From positions 1 through 7,749 of the forward strand of contig JARLHH010000105.1 of NCBI GenBank assembly GCA_031292335.1: DNA of 7,749 bases. The letters are read 5' to 3'. Made by a program: the position numbers and the translations under genes. Positions 4,808 through 7,749 of this stretch are shown one piece after another. The number at the start of each line of letters is the position of its first letter. Position 1 is the stretch's first letter. The DNA comes from Candidatus Limnocylindrales bacterium. GTDB lineage: Bacteria > Chloroflexota > Limnocylindria > Limnocylindrales > CSP1-4. The notes beneath the pieces are model-generated. The model saw only the letters and a list, made by a program, of their open reading frames with translations, made no database searches and was not told the origin of the DNA.

Positions 4808-7738
4808 CTACCCGGTGCCCTGCACCCCGGCCGCGATCCCGCTGATCGTGAGTCCGACCAGCCGCTCCAGCTCGGCCCGGGCAGGGTGACCCTCCGGAAT
4901 GCCGCGGAGACGGCCCAGGAGGAGAACCTGGAGCTCGCTCAGGGGATCCAGGTACGGAGCCCGGAGCAGCAGCGAGCGGCGGAGCGCGGGCGCCGCCTCG
5001 AGAAGCGCCGATCGCCCGGAGATCCGCAGCAGCAGGCGGACCGTGCGGGCATGCTCCGCAGCCACCCGCTCGGCCAGCCTCGCGCCGTCCTCCCCGGCAA
5101 GGGCCGCGTATCGTCGACCGACCTCGACGTCGCTCCCCGCCACGGCGACCTCGGCGTTCTGGAGCAGGCCGCGGAAGAACGGCCAGCCCCGGTAGAGGGC
5201 GCCGAGCCTGGCGAGGCCCGCCTCACCGTGCGACGCCTCGAAGGCCGCGAGCGCGCTGCCGAGCCCGAACCAGCCCGGCAGGTTGAGGCGCACCTGCGTC
5301 CAGGCGAAGACCCACGGGATGGCGCGGAGTGATCCGAGCGACATCCGCTGGTCCTGGCCCGCGTCGGACACGGCGTCGCCCCTCGCAGGCCCGGGATCTG
5401 GGCGCCCGGCTCCCTGGCCGCGGGCCGCCGGCCGCGAGCCGAGCCGAAGGCCGGCAATCTCCGCGATCGGGGTGGCCGCGCCGAAGGCCCGCTCGAACGC
5501 CGGATCGTCCCAGACGAGCTCGCGGTAGGCGCGGCGCGCCTCGTCGGCCAGCTCGTCCATCACGTCCCGGCCCCCGGCAGCCACCACGCCACCTGGCCGG
5601 GCGACGCCGGCCGGTCCGGCTGCCGTCTCGCGCTCGACGTTCAGGAACGGCGCGAGCAGCGTCGCGGACGCCACCTGCTCCAGTCCGCGGCGCGCGATCA
5701 CCGGGTTCGCATAGCGCGCGGCGATCACCTCGCCCTGCTCGGTGAGCTTGAGTCGCCCGTCCACGGCGCCTTCGGGCGCGGCCAGCACGGCACGATGGGT
5801 CGGGCCACCACCGCGACCGATCGCGCCGCCACGCCCGTGGAACAGGGTCAGCTCCAGGCCGCTCTGGCGCGCCACCGCGACCAGCTCTTCCTGGGCCCGG
5901 TACAGCAGCCAGTTGGCCGCCACGTAGCCGGACTCCTTGTTCGAGTCCGAGTAGCCCAGCATCACTTCCTGCCGGTCGCCGCGATCCCGGAGGTGCGCGC
6001 GATAGGCCGGGTCCGCGACGAGCGCCGCCAGGATCGCGCCAGCCGACTCCAGGGCCTCGGCGGACTCGAAGAGGGGCACGACGTCCACCTGCGGCGTGCC
6101 CGGGGGGAACCCGCTCGTCGTGCTCGCCGGGATCGCGGGGTCGGCGGCGCGAGCGGCGAGATGGAGCACCGTCGCGACGTCCTGCGGGCCTGTCGTGAAG
6201 CTGATCACGTAGCGGTGAAGGGCGGCCTCGCCGGCGCGCCGCTGCAGCGCCGCGATCGCCCGGAACGTGGCGATGACCTCCCCCGCGCTCACGCCGGGCG
6301 CGACCTGCCGGGCGAGATCCGGCGGCGCCACGTCCAGGGCCGCTCGCGCGGCCAGATGCACCGCGGCATGCTGGCGCACCTCGAGGGAAGCAAGGTGGAA
6401 CCCGAACGTCTCGACCTGCCAGCGGAAGTCCTGCAGGCCGCCGTAGGCCAGCCGCTCCAGGCCGTCCGCGACGAGGGCATCACGCAGCTCGTCGAGCTCC
6501 AGGAGCAGCTCGCCGGGTCCCCCGTAGCGCCCGCCCTGGGGTCCCGGCTGCTCGGCCAGGTACGCGCGCGTCCTGCGGAGGCGCTCTGCGATCGCCCCGA
6601 GCCGCCGCCGGTAGGGCTCGTGGGGGAAGCGGGCCGTCATCGCCCGCATCGAATCGGGCAGGTCATCCTCGTCGCGCGCGAGGCGGCGCACGAGCGCCGG
6701 CGCGGGCGCGACGCCCGGCAGGGGCCGCGCCGCCAGCATCGCCATCAGCCGGGTCGCAACCGCCTCGTAGCCGTGAAGCAGGTGGTCGGCCTGGATCCGG
6801 AATGCCTCCACCGTGGTCTCGGCAGTCACGTAGGGGTGGCCATCGCGATCGCCGCCGATCCACGAGCCCCAGGCCAGGAACGCGGGGACGGCCGGCGGTC
6901 GCGTCCCCGAACGACCGTGGTCCGTGGCGGGAGAGCCCAGCGTCGAACGGGTCCTGGTAATCCCCTCGAGTGCGCCGCCCGCGTCCAGGGCACCGTCCGC
7001 CGCCCGGTACAGGTCCGGCGTCGCGGTGAAGATGGTGGCGTCGAAGAACACCATCGCCGAGCGGACTTCGTCGAGCGGCGTCGGCCGCGCGTGGCGCAGG
7101 TCGGCCGTGCGCCACAGCAGCGTGATCTCCTCGCGGAGCCGGCGGCGGATCTCCGTGTCGTCGGCAGGCGTCAGGCGCGGGTCGTCAAGGCGGTCCAGCA
7201 GGGCGTAGATCCGCCGCAGCGCGACCAGCACGGTCCGTCGGCGGGCCTCCGTCGGGTGGGCCGTCAGCACCGGCGAGATCCGCAGCCGGGCCATGCGACG
7301 ACCGATCGCCTCACGGGAATGCCCGTCGCGCTGGAGCACGGCCACCGCCTCGTCGAGCGTGTCGTCGAGGGGCGTCCGTCCCGCGGCGCGCGCGCGGCGG
7401 CGGAGCTGCCGCACCCGCTCCTTCTCCTCGGCCAGGTTCACCAGCCGGAAGTACGTCGAGAAGGCGCGGGCCAGGATCGCGATCTCGTTGGTGCCGAGCG
7501 AGGCGAGCTCGGCGTCGAGCGCGGCCCGGACGGCCGGGTCTCCGTGACGCCGAAGCGCGATGGTCCGCCCGCGGACTCGCTCCACCAGCTCCAGCGCCGC
7601 CACACCCTCCTGCTCCGCGAGCACCTGGCCCAGCAGCGCGCCGAGCAGCCGGACCTCGCGCGCCAGCGGGTCGCGCGCCCGCGCGCTCCCGAGCGAGCGC
7701 GGCTCCGCGCGCACGGCAGCGTTCGGTGAGGGGGTCAC
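4808..7738 (-). CDS. ppc: Phosphoenolpyruvate carboxylase, with altered allosteric residues
   Basis: Cytoplasmic enzyme that carboxylates PEP with bicarbonate to oxaloacetate, refilling the TCA cycle. The 976-residue protein is longer than E. coli Ppc (883). All core motifs are present in order: VLTAHPTE with His161 (E. coli His138), GGDRDGHP (about 295-302), LEVRQ with Arg455, GYSDSNKESG with Lys601 (E. coli Lys546), FHGRGGAIGRGG with Arg636 and Arg642, LTEQGEVIAARY, GSRP (767-770), LRAIPWVFAWTQVR (804-817), and a complete C-terminus, ISGIAAGVQGTG. Catalysis is therefore expected. Odd points: glycine occupies two positions that bind aspartate in E. coli (Lys773 is Gly868, Asn881 is Gly974), while Arg587 and Arg832 are kept as Arg642 and Arg926. 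The segment between GSRP and LRAIPW is about 33 residues against 11 in E. coli. Gly/Ala/Pro-rich stretches also lengthen other loops. The start is GTG at 7738, with GGAGAG 5 nt upstream at the very edge of the window; the frame stays open to the edge, so a slightly longer form cannot be excluded. Co-directional with nnrE. Confidence 0.95.
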   Translation of the reverse strand: MTPSPNAAVRAEPRSLGSARARDPLAREVRLLGALLGQVLAEQEGVAALELVERVRGRTIALRRHGDPAVRAALDAELASLGTNEIAILARAFSTYFRLVNLAEEKERVRQLRRRARAAGRTPLDDTLDEAVAVLQRDGHSREAIGRRMARLRISPVLTAHPTEARRRTVLVALRRIYALLDRLDDPRLTPADDTEIRRRLREEITLLWRTADLRHARPTPLDEVRSAMVFFDATIFTATPDLYRAADGALDAGGALEGITRTRSTLGSPATDHGRSGTRPPAVPAFLAWGSWIGGDRDGHPYVTAETTVEAFRIQADHLLHGYEAVATRLMAMLAARPLPGVAPAPALVRRLARDEDDLPDSMRAMTARFPHEPYRRRLGAIAERLRRTRAYLAEQPGPQGGRYGGPGELLLELDELRDALVADGLERLAYGGLQDFRWQVETFGFHLASLEVRQHAAVHLAARAALDVAPPDLARQVAPGVSAGEVIATFRAIAALQRRAGEAALHRYVISFTTGPQDVATVLHLAARAADPAIPASTTSGFPPGTPQVDVVPLFESAEALESAGAILAALVADPAYRAHLRDRGDRQEVMLGYSDSNKESGYVAANWLLYRAQEELVAVARQSGLELTLFHGRGGAIGRGGGPTHRAVLAAPEGAVDGRLKLTEQGEVIAARYANPVIARRGLEQVASATLLAPFLNVERETAAGPAGVARPGGVVAAGGRDVMDELADEARRAYRELVWDDPAFERAFGAATPIAEIAGLRLGSRPAARGQGAGRPDPGPARGDAVSDAGQDQRMSLGSLRAIPWVFAWTQVRLNLPGWFGLGSALAAFEASHGEAGLARLGALYRGWPFFRGLLQNAEVAVAGSDVEVGRRYAALAGEDGARLAERVAAEHARTVRLLLRISGRSALLEAAPALRRSLLLRAPYLDPLSELQVLLLGRLRGIPEGHPARAELERLVGLTISGIAAGVQGTG

Positions 7739-7743
7739 GCGCG

Positions 7744-7749
7744 CTCTCC
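7744..7749 (-). promoter_or_regulatory. Ribosome binding site of ppc
   Basis: On the minus strand GGAGAG lies 5 nt before the GTG at 7738, at the right edge of the window. It supports GTG as the ppc start; the promoter is beyond the window. Confidence 0.5.

Noticed and set aside
4187..5332. A 381-codon plus-strand frame across the nnrE-ppc junction
   Set aside because: Antisense to two well-supported genes and the spacer between them; composition typical of a shadow frame.
5795..7729. A 644-codon open frame on the plus strand, antisense to ppc
   Set aside because: The opposite strand encodes PEP carboxylase with every family motif. The antisense product is Arg/Gly/His/Val-rich and resembles no family; long antisense frames are common where GC-rich third positions remove stops.

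Overview
The window is very GC-rich DNA (roughly 70% or more by eye), densely coded, with GTG as well as ATG starts. I see no rRNA, tRNA, CRISPR array, transposase or integrase. The gene set (lipoamide dehydrogenase, a large TPM-domain membrane protein beside a PspA/IM30 protein, a stand-alone NAD(P)HX epimerase and PEP carboxylase) and the codon use fit a high-GC bacterium of the Chloroflexota or Actinobacteriota. That placement is inference, because no marker gene in the window decides it. The DNA looks like ordinary chromosome.

Layout, left to right. (1) Positions 1-340, minus strand: the N-terminal 113 residues of a dihydrolipoamide dehydrogenase that runs off the left edge. (2) Positions 341-644: a divergent intergenic region. 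(3) Positions 645-3600, plus strand: a two-gene module. A 702-residue protein has a signal peptide, an extracytoplasmic TPM domain, one membrane helix, a long helical/coiled-coil region and a glycine-rich tail. It is followed 124 bp later by a 240-residue PspA/IM30 protein, with a GC hairpin just ahead of the pspA ribosome binding site. (4) Positions 3609-3627: a perfect 8-bp-stem hairpin between convergent genes. (5) Positions 3637-7738, minus strand: three co-directional genes, read from right to left. They are PEP carboxylase, NAD(P)H-hydrate epimerase, and a 68-residue two-helix membrane protein whose GTG start overlaps the epimerase stop by 8 bp.

How they work together. lpdA, ppc and nnrE are central-metabolism or metabolite-repair genes: a 2-oxoacid dehydrogenase E3 subunit, anaplerotic oxaloacetate formation, and repair of damaged NAD(P)H. 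The TPM/PspA pair most likely forms a membrane-maintenance or envelope-stress unit, with the membrane-anchored TPM protein offering a long helical, probably cytoplasmic, region to the peripheral coiled-coil protein PspA.

The most interesting points are: (a) the PEP carboxylase keeps its catalytic motifs but has glycine at two of the four positions that bind the inhibitor aspartate in the E. coli enzyme, and it carries an enlarged loop before its LRAIPW motif; (b) the architecture of the TPM-coiled-coil-polyglycine protein next to PspA; (c) the small unrecognised membrane protein coupled to nnrE and convergent with pspA.
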